From assembly GCA_054601695.1 (NCBI GenBank), contig BAAHQB010000069.1:434001-498000 (forward strand): 64,000 bases of DNA, given 5' to 3'. The stretch is from Amorphochlora amoebiformis. Its lineage: Eukaryota; Cercozoa; Chlorarachniophyceae. The position numbers were made by a program, and so were the translations under genes. Each line of letters begins with the position of its first letter. The stretch's first letter is position 1. Of the stretch, positions 46,208 to 59,789 are shown in pieces. The notes beneath the pieces are model-generated. The model ran no database searches, was not told the origin of the DNA, and worked only from the letters and a program-made list of their open reading frames with translations.

Positions 46208-46460
46208 CATAGAGCACACGTATCTAGACGTATACGTAAGGATTTATTTTCTACATATTTCCGTACCATGCCAGAGTCTACTAGTCCAATTAAGTTCAAG
46301 TAACTGGAGCAAGTAATTCTAGTAATTGTCTAGATTATATAGTGTTTTCCATGATATCGACGATAATTTTATCTATATCTACGAGATCTAATCACTGTCT
46401 ACACTACTGGCATCCGTACGGACTAGACGGATCATAAATTTGGTCACAATTATATAACTC
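45240..46460. repeat. CTAG-rich tract between convergent gene ends
   Basis: Rich in CTAG, ACGTAC and TATCTAGA words (for example CGACTAGCTAGACTAGTTAG near 45590 and GTACGTACGTAC near 45950). No frame or exon was recognised. It lies between the stop of the plus-strand exon (45236) and the stop of the ABCG gene (46697). Confidence 0.65.
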
Positions 46461-46696
46461 GCACAATCCAGATGAATCTTAATTCCCATGTTTTACTTTA
46501 ACACAAAATTTGCAATGGACCGTTGACTAAACTTTTTGAACGGCATATACATACAAGCGGCTAGGTATGCAACGAAAGATTGAACATTCCCACTTTGGAA
46601 CGATCAGCAAGCAGAGTGGTTAATGAAGTTTTCTGACAAACTGTCAAACTGTCTTTTAAGAAGAAAGAGATAGATCATTAGCCTTAAGGCGAGAAA

Positions 46697-48319
46697 TCAC
46701 TTCGCCATGTAGCCCAGTGCGATGGCAGCCACAACTCGAAATACAACCATGAGGACAATGAGCATGCCAACGTAGAGCCACACAAGGTCTCGCTCCACAT
46801 TGGTGTCATCAAGCAGGTTCTCGACTTCAGTGCTGTCGTCGCCTTCAAATTCAACGATGAGGACAAGGTTTACCGCGTACTTTAGGCTGCAGAGCCATTG
46901 AACCTGATTTGGATCACGAAAATACCACGCATGATTGTGAATTCACGGGGAATATGTAACATACATGCATGCTATCGAATTCACAGGGAATATGAAAGAT
47001 ACATGCACACTATCGAGCTCATAGGCTTGGCCGTACCCAGCGCAGCCAGATTGGTATTTGCTCGATGCGTACGAAAAATCCGGCAAACAAAAGCTGAGGA
47101 ACGAACGCCAGAGGCATCAGCTCCATCGCATCCTTGACATTGGTCACCTGGTGTTGTATTAACAACTGAGTAATGTGTGTTTTTCCCCCCAATGTGAATG
47201 AAACAGTATATCTTAGAATCGGTACCACACAGCCGATGAGCGTCGTCTGCGATTCCGCGACAATCGCCAAGAGATATACTGACATCCAGATAGCAAAAAA
47301 ATTGCCCTTGAGCCCCATAGCAAATACCGAGCACACACAACCGAGCAGCGTCTGAAAGAGCGTTACGACGAGGTCCACAAAAAACTTTGAGAGAAAATAG
47401 GGCGCAATCCCGAACGTTCCTACTTGGTATTCGCGCAAGAAGGACGCGCGCTCGATGACGAAAGCCGTGAGCTGTGGCTGAGAGGTCGCAAACATTGCGT
47501 TGATGGAAATTAGCAATAGTCCACCGTAGCGACTCGCGATGACATCGTCGTTTCCCACGTCCAGGAAGACGACGCCAAAGAGGATGTTGAGGAAAGCCGT
47601 CGCCGCAACGCGAAACCCAAGGCTCGACTTGTCGCGCCATACATTCTTGATATCGCGCATCTGGAGATGGTGCATCTGCGCAAAGAAGCCGCTCTGGATC
47701 TCGTACTTGATGAGGGGTTGATGATGCTCGGCCGATCCAGAAGGGCTGTTCGGTTCGGTTTTCCCGTCGGGGCCATCTGACTTTGCGTCGAGCTTCTTCC
47801 AGGCGAGAGTGATCTTCTCTACATCGAGAACGCCCTTTTCTCCCTGGAGACAGTCGTACAGAATGGTAAACTTTTTTCACAAGATGGTTGCTTTTGTGGG
47901 GACCTTCTGTTTGATGACAGTGAGCATATGATCGGCGATGTTGTATGTGGGAGGGCAACCAAGTCCGACATCGTTCAAGATCGTGCTCATTTGAGGAATG
48001 CTACCGCCGAACACCATCCTGCCTGATCGAATACAACAATGTTTTTCGGTGTCTACAGTTGTACAGGATGGGTACGTGTATTGAGTTGAGGTGTCCGAAT
48101 GATTTCCGAATAATTACCGTCTTTGAGCAGGAAGACCTTGTCGAACTCGTGGAATGCTTCGGACGACGGCTGGTGAATCGTGCACATGACGCTGCATCCT
48201 CGCCTGGTAATACATGTATGCATGATGGGTGAGTAAGAGATATCTCTACATGGATGATATGTACATATAAAAATATACAGTGTACACGTGTATACATTTA
48301 TATATACACATATATACAT

Positions 48320-48365
<46 letters not shown>

Positions 48366-48425
48366 TATATATATATAAGTATATATATGTATATATATAT
48401 ATGTAGCTATATGTATATATATATG

Positions 48426-48466
<41 letters not shown>

Positions 48467-48478
48467 ACATATAATACA

Positions 48479-48513
<35 letters not shown>

Positions 48514-48655
48514 GTATATATATATATATATATATACGTAAATATAACAATGATCTGTTCACATGTACACATAAATACTAAGACTTACAAGTATGTAATT
48601 TTGTTATGCAACAAACATATAAAAATACATCTATATTCACACATATTATACCTAC

Positions 48656-48738
<83 letters not shown>

Positions 48739-49328
48739 AATATATATATATATACAGAGATATTATAGATACATACATACATACATCTATACATAAAAGT
48801 CCAACAACATACCGACAAAGCCTCTTGAGCGTCATAACAACACTCAGCGCCGAGCTGGAGTCGAGTCCCGACGTGGGCTCGTCAAGGAATAGAATCTTCG
48901 GGTTCGTGATCAGCTCCACTCCAATACTAACCCTCCGCTTCTCGCCTATACACCACAATAATCCCTTCTATTACGAAGAATACAGACAGTGACATGGCGG
49001 CGACAAGGGGTTAAAGGGCTGATGACTTAAATCACGAAAAAAAGTATAGACCGAGGGAGGGTGAGGAGGTTGAGGGAAAAGGCTAACGACTTTGATTACG
49101 TGGAAACAGATCAATAGGAAGGACAGCTAATGACTTGAATTACGAAAGGGTAGACCAATGAGGTCAGGACCGTGAGGTTGAAAGTGAGAATAGTTGTCGG
49201 GCAAACCTCCTGAGATTCCCCTGATGAGTTCGTTGCCGATGAGGGAGTCGGCACACGACCCGAGGTCGAGCTCCTCGATGATGTTGTTCACAACCTCGTC
49301 TCGACGAGTCTGTTGTGTAGGAAAGAAT

Positions 49329-49389
<61 letters not shown>

Positions 49390-49396
49390 GCGTGTG

Positions 49397-49428
<32 letters not shown>

Positions 49429-49498
49429 TTCATCCCAATCTCGCCCAGTCCCTGTAGCCTGAAGCTATGCATGTATACATACATACATAACCATAGAT

Positions 49499-49529
<31 letters not shown>

Positions 49530-49552
49530 TTGCATATATATACCTATACAAT

Positions 49553-49595
<43 letters not shown>

Positions 49596-50050
49596 TACAT
49601 ATATAAACATATACACATATAATTATATACACACACACACATATATATATATATATATTTATGCATATATACACCTACACACATACATCCATCCCCACCT
49701 CGTCCAACCCCTTAAGCCTCAGGCTTACGGAGAACTTGAACGCCTCTCGAGGGGTCTGGGTAGGGTACAGGGCTTCCTCCTGCATAACGAATGCAATGTT
49801 CTTGCGAAACTCGACGACTTTGATCTCCGTTCCATTGGCGAGGATCTTGCCCCTCCAGGGTAACGACTGCCTACCTGAAGGCGAAGGAATGGTAGTATGT
49901 TCGGGAGAGTTGGATGAGATGTGGGTGTATGGAAATATGGTGTGTGTGTGATTGGTTATGTGCACATATAAAAGCAGATTTTGTATGTATTCTGTTGTGT
50001 ATTTAGATGTGTACAATATATATATACATATATGTATATATATATGTATG

Positions 50051-50098
<48 letters not shown>

Positions 50099-50101
50099 TC
50101 T

Positions 50102-50166
<65 letters not shown>

Positions 50167-50231
50167 GTGAATACATGTTTCCTTTTTTTTTGTATGTAAA
50201 CACATATATACACACGCACACATACACTCAT

Positions 50232-50270
<39 letters not shown>

Positions 50271-50333
50271 CACATATATATATATACATATAATATATAT
50301 GTATTATATATATATGTCAATATATATACATAC

Positions 50334-50380
<47 letters not shown>

Positions 50381-50390
50381 TATATTTTCT

Positions 50391-50433
<43 letters not shown>

Positions 50434-50489
50434 TAGATATATATATATATAGTTTTATTTATTTATATATATACATATAAAACAGACAC

Positions 50490-50540
<51 letters not shown>

Positions 50541-50544
50541 TATA

Positions 50545-50634
<90 letters not shown>

Positions 50635-50686
50635 TATATATATATATGTAATATGCACATAAAGATATTAATATATGTTATATATG

Positions 50687-50743
<57 letters not shown>

Positions 50744-50840
50744 ATATGTTATATATATATATATATATATATATAGTATATTATATATATATATATGTAT
50801 ATATATGTTACATGTGTGTGTACATATATCATACTATCTA

Positions 50841-50884
<44 letters not shown>

Positions 50885-51654
50885 TTATGTGTGTGTGTGT
50901 GTCAGTGTGTATGTATGTGTAAAGTATATATAATATACATGCATATATATATTATATATATATATTTATTTATTTATATATATTTTTACATATATATATA
51001 TATATATATAAATATATAAATATATAAATATATATATATGTACATATATATATATGTACATAGATATGTACATCTACACATATGAATACACATAATGCTG
51101 TAATATATACATTGCATATGACATCGTCTTAGCAAATGTGACCTCAGAGAACATCTACATATGTAAAGTACATATGTATATATATATATATATAATATAT
51201 ATATATATATATCAATATAATCTTATATATATATATATATATATATTATATACCTGCCAGGGTTTGCATGAGGGTGGTTTTGCCAGACCCCGACGGTCCC
51301 ATTATGCAGGATAGTTCACCGGCCCGAATCACACCCGAAACTCCCGAGAGAATGCATCTATCCATGCTGTGTAAATGTGTAATATATATACCCCTTTTCA
51401 TACATGTAATATAAATGTACATCTACCGACACATATATGTGTATGTCCATTTTATAGTCTTGATCTATATTTTACGTGTATATGTTCGTATGTGAGTTTT
51501 TTTGTTTTTTTTAATATACCTGCTTTTCTTCCCTTTGCTGTCGAGTTCTGGACTGCTCGCGACAATCATCTTCGTTGTTTTCGACGCGGGGAGGTCAACG
51601 CTCAATTTCACCCATTCGAGGTCAATGCCTTGAATTTTGTCCGTTTCACCAACT

Positions 51655-51731
<77 letters not shown>

Positions 51732-51749
51732 CTAATATTGAACATATAC

Positions 51750-51830
<81 letters not shown>

Positions 51831-51919
51831 CATATATATATATAATATATAATAATAATATATAAAATATATATATATATATAATATAATATAAAAAAAA
51901 ATACATATATAAAAAATAT

Positions 51920-51957
<38 letters not shown>

Positions 51958-52004
51958 CATATATATACATATATATGTCATGTATAGATCTTGTACTTAT
52001 GTGT

Positions 52005-52051
<47 letters not shown>

Positions 52052-52496
52052 TGTATACATATATACACAAATATTGTTCATATTCGCCAAAGTTGCACGA
52101 ATGAGTAATATATGCACACACCGCCATGCGATGTCTTAAGCTCTACCGCGGAAGGCCCCTTGCCCATCGGGGCAGACACAGAAGCAGCAGATTCAACGGA
52201 AGCTAAGCCTGCCTAAATCCAAAAATAGAGAGCAAATCAAGTTATTTCCTTTGAAGGTCTAGAACGCGGGTAACAAATCTACGGCAGCCTCCCGAAGCCG
52301 CCAGTTCTCGTTTCGCATGTTCTTGACAATGAAAGGCATGACAGATGTCATCCCCGATATCCCGAATCAGCTCCATACAGCAATAAACGAAGGAGATTCT
52401 TAGGGGAAGCCTCACGCGTCTGCTACTCGCAATTTTCTCATTAGGAAATCATTTTCTCTCTATTCTCGAACGGGGACTTACTGTATTGGAAGCCAT
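46697..52496 (-). CDS. ABCG: ABCG-type half transporter with an in-frame TGA
   Basis: Exons right to left: 52482-52496 (ATG), 52122-52212, 51520-51652, 51254-51366, 49699-49874, 49207-49309, 48813-48945, 48118-48203, 47037-48022, 46697-46903 (TGA); about 680 codons, the usual ABCG half-transporter size. ATPase first: Walker [10 protein letters not shown] (about 103-111), signature ISGGEKRR (208-215), Walker B ILFLDE (228-233) with PTSGLD, H-loop His in [20 protein letters not shown] (265). Then the ABC2 membrane domain (about 400-670) with [14 protein letters not shown] joined across an intron to [19 protein letters not shown]. Known: such proteins dimerise and export lipids, pigments or xenobiotics. 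Oddity: codon 332 (47877-47879) is TGA in the linker between halves. The first exon is also open upstream of its ATG back to a TTTAG at about 52561, so the true start may lie further 5'. Introns are 95-1,379 bases, and the longest are TA-filled. Confidence 0.88.
52259..52366 (-). pseudogene. HEAT-repeat-like coding fragment inside ABCG intron 1
   Basis: The minus-strand frame reads [18 protein letters not shown] then [13 protein letters not shown] and stops at TAG. A TGA (52367-52369) opens it. The pattern (l)(l/m)PF(i/v)..n(l/m)...(d/n)WR.REAA is typical of HEAT repeats such as those of importin-beta. No acceptor AG lies at its 5' side. It could be a remnant, a last exon of another minus-strand gene overlapping the ABCG start, or an alternative ABCG 5' exon. 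A second frame here ([15 protein letters not shown]...) is also open. Confidence 0.35.
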
Positions 52497-52499
52497 GAT

Positions 52500-53000
52500 A
52501 TCAGTTCCGCTGACCAGCGCTTCGGTTCCGGAGAGAAGAGAACGTCTGATAAGGGCCGCCTAAATGCCGACAAAATATTTAATAAGCCTCCGAAAAAATA
52601 AATTTACTTCAATTCTGACACGTGTCTTATCCGCCCTCCGTCGTGACCAGAGTGATGACACGGTGTCCAAGGTATGATGTCAGGCTCGGTAGCATCCACA
52701 AGCTATCCAACCCTGCTGAAATTGAATCATTGTAGTCCTCCACTAAGTTGAATCATCACGAACCGCAACGATCAATTCGCAATTGTACGCTCAGTGCAGG
52801 GGTCTCGTGAATCTCGTCACCTCTCGCGGCCGCGGTGCATGACACTGCACGTGAACCTGAGCCTTATAATTCTAGTCGAGATTATCGAAGTGTGCGAGCT
52901 GTGATCTGATAAGATAGAATAGTCACGGTGCTCACAGACTCTGACTATATGAGTCTCTGAGTAAATCTGAGCAAGCTGGTATCGTTGAATATCTTCGCAC
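52500..53000. other. Region 5' of the ABCG gene
   Basis: Unique, fairly GC-balanced sequence upstream of the ABCG start. It probably contains the promoter and possibly a 5' exon (open frame SLLSGTEALVSGTDI joins the ATG in frame). No specific element is recognised. Confidence 0.4.
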
Positions 53001-53760
53001 AATATTATTCTACAATTGTGGTAGCCTCTCTACACCGTGTATAATTTCTAGACTTGAAACTTGTGTAGTCGTTGCAGTGTATTGAATAATTTCAATTTGA
53101 ATATATTGATATTAATCTTGAGTTAATGCTTATCATGCTAATAATAATAATTTAGCTATCTCACCGTAATTATTCTCACGGCTAGACTCTAGGGACTATG
53201 ACCACATCATAAATTATACTAGTTATATCATGACTTAGTTCAGGTAGCGTAGTGTATCTAGTGTATACCTGGTATGATCAGATGCTTACTAGACTAAACT
53301 CATTGAGTAAACGGCCTGAATCTAGCTGGTCTAGCTATGGTCTAGCGAACTTAATTAATTTCTGGTGAAGACTGCATACTTGAATAGAAAGTCGCTATGA
53401 TCTAGATGATATGCAGATGATGGTTCACTAGTAATCTAGGTAATATTACCTGGATTACTTAAGCATCCGACATATAGTTTTTCGGTCTCATTCTGGTTGT
53501 TAACTGGACTGAATTGGAATCATGATGCTGGTGATGAGATATTCTACGGATATGGTCCGAAAGGTCTAGAAGGTGCACTCAAATTACAATATTAACTTGC
53601 ACGCTGCGCAAGCTACACGCATGTAGAACTTCTGATTTATGTAGTGCTGAACCTGAATTCGACGTCTGTCTCTTAGTCTCTAGCTAGATTATGATTTATT
53701 CGACTTGACCGGAAGTTTCACTCTCTACCTGGACTATGATTTTTTTGACTCCTTTCGATA
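53000..53760. repeat. CTAG-rich tract upstream of the ABCG gene
   Basis: Many CTAG words (GGCTAGACTCTAGGGACT near 53180; TCTAGCTGGTCTAGCTATGG near 53320). No exon found. With 45.24-46.46 kb it brackets the ABCG gene. Confidence 0.6.
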
Positions 53761-53938
53761 TCTCTCAGGAATTTCCAGACCCTTTGGAACTATCAAACCT
53801 ATAATATGTACATGTACAATGTGATGGTCTACATGGTATACATGTACATGTACATGTATACATACATGCAGACGTATATATATTATATATATACATATGT
53901 ATATATATATATATATACATGTCTATATATTATATATT

Positions 53939-54020
<82 letters not shown>

Positions 54021-54132
54021 TACATAAACGCGTAACTAGATATATAGATATATATACGTATATACATATAATATACATGTATGTATATAGATTTTATATA
54101 TATGTATATATATATATATATGTATGTGTACA

Positions 54133-54173
<41 letters not shown>

Positions 54174-54315
54174 TAAATATCTCATATATGTATACATGTA
54201 TAAATATAACATGATATCTTTGTATACATATTTGATACATATAGTATATACATGTGTTTTGTATAAATAAATACAGATAAATATTGGTGTATACATACAT
54301 ATATAAATATACATG

Positions 54316-54354
<39 letters not shown>

Positions 54355-54401
54355 GATGTATATATACACATGTGTATAAACATATTTATATACATGTTTA
54401 A

Positions 54402-54435
<34 letters not shown>

Positions 54436-54436
54436 G

Positions 54437-54468
<32 letters not shown>

Positions 54469-54501
54469 CATATATATAAACATATTTATATACATATTTA
54501 A

Positions 54502-54549
<48 letters not shown>

Positions 54550-54649
54550 ATATATATATATATACAAGATATTTTGTGTGTTATATATACCTTCCCCAGG
54601 ATACAGCTTACCAAGTACCAACCTATACAACATATACGTAATGTATTGT

Positions 54650-55050
54650 AAGTCCTATCCACAGCATAGGTAATGTAAACACCAAGATACAACATATGTG
54701 TAATGTAAGCACCTACACGTGTAACATAAGCATAAACATACGACATATACGTAACGTAAGCACAAACATGTGTAATCCAACACGTAATCCGTGTCAGCAC
54801 AAACATACGCAACATGCGTAATAAATATAAGCACCAACATGTGGAAAGTAAGCACCAACATACATAGAATACGTAATGTAAGCACTAACATGTGTAATGT
54901 AAGCACTAAGATGCGTAATTTAAGCACCAATATACAATATATGTAACGGAATCACCATGTATAATGTAACGCCTATAATACACGTGTAGTGTAAGCACTA
55001 TCATGTGTAATGTAAGAGCGCCAAAATACACAATACGTGTAATGTACTAG
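54650..55050. repeat. ~20-bp degenerate repeat TAAGCACCAACATGTGTAATG
   Basis: About 18 diverged copies built from (A)AGCAC(C/A)AA(C)AT(A/G)(C/T)G and GTAATGT words. Between 53800 and 54650 only TA repeat is seen. Confidence 0.75.
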
Positions 55051-55279
55051 CACGAGATCATAAGAGAGGGAAAGAAAGATCAAGAGCAAAAAAGAAAGCT
55101 TGTTCGATTGCTCTCTATCCGGACGAAATATCTCAGATTTAATCTAACCTGGGGTCTGGAAAGTGAATCTCCGAGCGCTTATGATCCCTAAGGGACACCA
55201 CTCCTATATGATAGACAAAAATGAAGAAAAAAGAAACGAAGAAAAAGAAAAAAATGGAGTTCAATGCTCAACGATGCGA

Positions 55280-55306
55280 GTGGGTGAGAGAGAGATTGAG
55301 GGAGAG

Positions 55307-55355
<49 letters not shown>

Positions 55356-55735
55356 TTGAGAGAGAGAGAGAGAGAGATTGAGAGAGAGAGGGAGATTGAG
55401 ATTGAGAGAGAGATTGAGAGAGAGAGATTGAGAGAGAGAGATTGAGAGAGAGGGAGAGATTGAGAGAGAGGGAGAGATTGCGAGAGAGAGATTGAGAGAG
55501 AGAGAGAGAGAGATTGAGAGAGAGAGAGATTGTGAGAGAGAGGTTGAGAGAGAGAGAGAGATTGAGAGAGAGAGAGATTGAGAGGGAGAGAGAGTGAGAG
55601 AAAGAAAAAGAAACAGAGGGAGGGAGATATGGAAGTAAGGGAGGAAAGAGAGAAATAGAGGGAGAAACAGAGGGAGATATGAAGAGAAAGAGAGAAAATA
55701 GAGAGAGAAAGAGAGGGAGAGAGTGGTGTTGGAGA
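55280..55735. repeat. GA tract with GAGATTGA units
   Basis: GAGAGA interrupted regularly by GAGATTGA. It resembles the two intronic GA tracts but no flanking exon pair was identified here. Confidence 0.85.
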
Positions 55736-56200
55736 TTTAAGATTAGAGGGTTTGTTTGATCAGGAAGATCATGGAGATTTAAGATTAGAGGGTTTAACCT
55801 AGAAGATCATGGAGATTTTAGATTAGAGGTTTAACCTAGAAGATCATGGAGATTTAAGATTAGAGGGTTTAACCTTACTAGAAGATCATGGAGATTTAAG
55901 ATTAGAGGGTTTAACTAGAAGATCATGGAGATTTTAGATTAGAGGGTTTAACCTAGAAGATCATGGAGATTTAAGATTAGAGGGTTTAACTAGAAGATCA
56001 TGGAGATTTAAGATTAGAGGGTTTAACCTAGAAGATCATGGAGATTTAAGATTAGAGGGTTTAACCTAGAAGATCATGGAGATTTTAGATTAGAGGTTTG
56101 ACCTGGAAGATCATGGAGATTTAAGATTAGAGGGCTTAACCTTACTAGAAGATCATGAAGATTTAAGATTAGAGGTTTGACCTGGAAGATCATGGGTTTG
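55735..56200. repeat. ~37-bp tandem repeat, about 12 copies
   Basis: Unit GATCATGGAGATTTAAGATT plus AGAGGGTTTAACCTAGAA, with copies varying by AACCTTACTAGAA or a TTTTAGATT change. Non-coding. Confidence 0.9.
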
Positions 56201-56255
56201 CGGTTCTACAAATGACAGCTGAAAGTGGACGTGAGGAGGCCTTGTTATAACATGC

Positions 56256-56291
<36 letters not shown>

Positions 56292-56398
56292 GTATATATA
56301 GATTTATATATAATACATATGTACATATTTTAAGAAATATATGGATATATATGTGTATACGGATACTGACATATGGTTCCTTACCAAAATAGTAATAA

Positions 56399-56432
<34 letters not shown>

Positions 56433-56434
56433 GT

Positions 56435-56479
<45 letters not shown>

Positions 56480-56480
<1 letters not shown>

Positions 56481-56525
56481 TAATATCTAGTTTCTTACCA
56501 ACCCCCATTTTCCATATTTGTATAC

Positions 56526-56573
<48 letters not shown>

Positions 56574-56760
56574 AATATAATATTATATATATATATATAT
56601 GTACAATATATGTACAATATATGTACATATATATTATATATATGTAAACATATAAATGTAAATATATATATGTAATATATATATATATTTATATTGTGTA
56701 TTGATAGTAATAAAGGTTTCTCACCAGCCTCCATTTTCCCCAGGTACCCCGTACCACCTG

Positions 56761-56765
<5 letters not shown>
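56480..56765 (-). CDS. Isolated exon (56725-56757) and a partial copy of its 3' edge (56490-56535)
   Basis: After an AATCAG acceptor the minus strand reads [11 protein letters not shown], ending at CTG/GTGAGAAACC, phase 0 at both ends. A copy GGAAAATGGGGGTTGGTAAG near 56495-56515 repeats the exon end and donor without the acceptor. A weaker third donor copy lies near 56380. The gene it belongs to is unknown; it may be downstream exons of the 60-64 kb gene. Confidence 0.35.
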
Positions 56766-56857
<92 letters not shown>

Positions 56858-56863
56858 ATATGA

Positions 56864-56919
<56 letters not shown>

Positions 56920-56936
56920 CACACACACACACACAT

Positions 56937-56975
<39 letters not shown>

Positions 56976-56979
56976 TCCC

Positions 56980-57112
56980 AATAACATACACCAGGTGAAT
57001 GAATAAATAAGGTGCAAATACCTATATGTATATATATATATATGTATATGTATATATGTGTATATATATATGTATATGCATGTACATATATATATATATA
57101 TAGTATATACAC

Positions 57113-57152
<40 letters not shown>

Positions 57153-57205
57153 GTATATTCCCAATGACATACATCATCTGAATGAGTAAACAAGGTGAAA
57201 ATACC

Positions 57206-57242
<37 letters not shown>

Positions 57243-57298
57243 CCAATGACATACACCATCTGAATGAGCAAATAATGTGAAAATACCTATTATATATG

Positions 57299-57342
<44 letters not shown>

Positions 57343-57425
57343 TACATATTTACAATGACATACTCCATCTGAATGAGCAAATAAGGTGAAAATACCTTTT
57401 ATATATATTATATATATATACATAT

Positions 57426-57464
<39 letters not shown>

Positions 57465-57507
57465 CAATAACGTACACCATCTGAATGAGCAATAGGGTGA
57501 AAATACT

Positions 57508-57553
<46 letters not shown>

Positions 57554-57600
57554 CATATTTACAATGACATACCCATCTGAATGAGCAAATAGGGTGAAAC
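56980..57600. repeat. Array of about six 3'-splice-site-bearing units
   Basis: The minus-strand unit AAGGTATTTTCACCTTATTT, GCTCATTCAGATGGTGTATG, TCATTGGGAAT recurs about every 100 bases with TA between. Each unit has a TTTGCTCATTCAG acceptor-like word. No unit has an obvious donor. Confidence 0.8.
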
Positions 57601-57655
57601 ATCTACTTGTACATATTTACATGTAAGTATTTATATATATTATATTATATCTATC

Positions 57656-57724
<69 letters not shown>

Positions 57725-57793
57725 ATATTCCTACCCGATCACATCTCCTTTTTTAACTGGCATTCCTATATATCTGATGGTATATATATATAC

Positions 57794-57842
<49 letters not shown>

Positions 57843-57889
57843 TACATATAAATATATGTATATATATATAATATATATACTATATACAC

Positions 57890-58250
57890 ATGTTATTACA
57901 GCCTTTTCTTAAGCAGAAGTGTGATGAGTATGTAAGCTATTGTAATTTCTTGTTTGCTGCATGTAGTTTGATGTTTTTTCATGTTTGCAGCATGTATTCT
58001 GATGTAATTTCGTATTTTTTGCAGTATGTATTCCGATGTTTTTCCTTGTTTTCAGCATGTATTCTGATCTCGTTTTTGCAGTATATACTCTAGTGTGGTT
58101 TCTTGTTTCCAGCATGTAATCTAGTGTGGTTTCCTATTTGCAGTATATAGTCCACCGTGGTTTCTTGTATGCTGTATGTAGTCTAGTTTGGGTTTTTTGT
58201 CTGCAGTATATATTCTGGTTTCTTGTTCGCAGTATATGGTCTGGTCGTGA
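57890..58250 (+). repeat. ~36-bp repeat whose unit looks like a 3' splice site
   Basis: About ten units of TTTCTTGTTTGCAG followed by (C)ATGTA(T/G)TCTGATGT or TATATAGTCTAGTGTGG. Each has a pyrimidine run and CAG. No open frame continues after any of them. Confidence 0.8.
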
Positions 58251-58550
58251 TAGACATCTTGGTTTGTGAATTCGTTTTGTAACTGTCATTTAATAGGTGG
58301 TTTGAAATGTTTTGGGGGGCGGGCGGGTATCATGAAATATTTGAACCCTTTGCGTGTATCTATTGACAAACACCAGAGAGATGGGTTGACCATGCGTGTA
58401 AATCAATAGATGTGGTTATATTTTCATATATATATATATATATGTATATAATATACAATATATATATATATATATAATATACAATATATATATATATATA
58501 TTATATATCATGTATACAAAATCATATATATATACATAGGTATTTTTACA

Positions 58551-58589
<39 letters not shown>

Positions 58590-58605
<16 letters not shown>

Positions 58606-58664
58606 CACATTAACACACCTAACTCCAAAGAATTAAAACAGCTATTTACGTGCACATGACACTT

Positions 58665-58703
<39 letters not shown>

Positions 58704-58707
58704 TAAC

Positions 58708-58780
<73 letters not shown>

Positions 58781-58796
58781 CGTGCATGTGACACTT

Positions 58797-58833
<37 letters not shown>

Positions 58834-58956
58834 GTATATAATATATAATATATATATATATATATATGTATATATGTGTATATATATGTGTGTGTATATA
58901 TATGTATATATATATATAATATATATTATGTATATATATGATATATATATATATAG

Positions 58957-59010
<54 letters not shown>

Positions 59011-59052
59011 GTGTGTATATATATATATATATATACATATATATTATATATG

Positions 59053-59097
<45 letters not shown>

Positions 59098-59220
59098 ATA
59101 ATATGCATATATATATATATATATATTATGTATATATATGTATATATGTATATATCCACTAAACACATTAACACACCTGAATCCAAAACATTAAAATAGC
59201 TATTTAAGGGCAAAGGACAT

Positions 59221-59255
<35 letters not shown>

Positions 59256-59312
59256 ATTACACACATTAACACACCTGAATCTTAAACATTATTAATAGAG
59301 CTAATGACACAT

Positions 59313-59356
<44 letters not shown>

Positions 59357-59450
59357 TATATATATATATATATATATATCCACTACACACATTAACACAC
59401 CTGAATCCAAAACATTAAAAAAAAAAAATATTTTACGCGCACAGGATATA
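58590..59450. repeat. Interspersed ~75-bp unit among TA repeat
   Basis: CACTACACACATTAACACAC, CTGAATCCAAAACATTAAAA and TAGCTATTTACGTGC(A)(C)ATGACA words recur near 58600, 58785 (partial), 59155, 59255 and 59385, each followed by (TA)n. Confidence 0.8.
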
Positions 59451-59555
59451 TAACACCCCAAAAACTGAAACTTACTTATATCCGACAGATTTCGCGCTCA
59501 AATGACCATATAACGCCCATACATTCGTATCGCTAATCTTGTATCTAACAGTAGT

Positions 59556-59741
59556 AGGGTTACGGATTAGGGTTAGGGTTAGGGTTAGGGTTAGGATTAG
59601 GGTTAAGGTTAGGGTTAGGGGGTTGGGAGGGATCTGAGTTCGACGTTTTTACAAATGTATAAACATGGAATAATATACATATATATATATATATATTATA
59701 TATATAGATATACATGTATGTATATATCCAGATATACATGC

Positions 59742-59789
<48 letters not shown>

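Noticed and set aside
46981-47958. A 325-codon open frame on the minus strand
   Set aside because: Shadow frame of the ABCG exon. It has no family motifs, while the overlapping frame encodes the ABC2 membrane domain.
46697-52496. TGA reassigned as a sense codon in this genome
   Set aside because: Several gene models here end at TGA (46697, 36233, 43540, 43532), and only one internal TGA was met in well-supported coding sequence.
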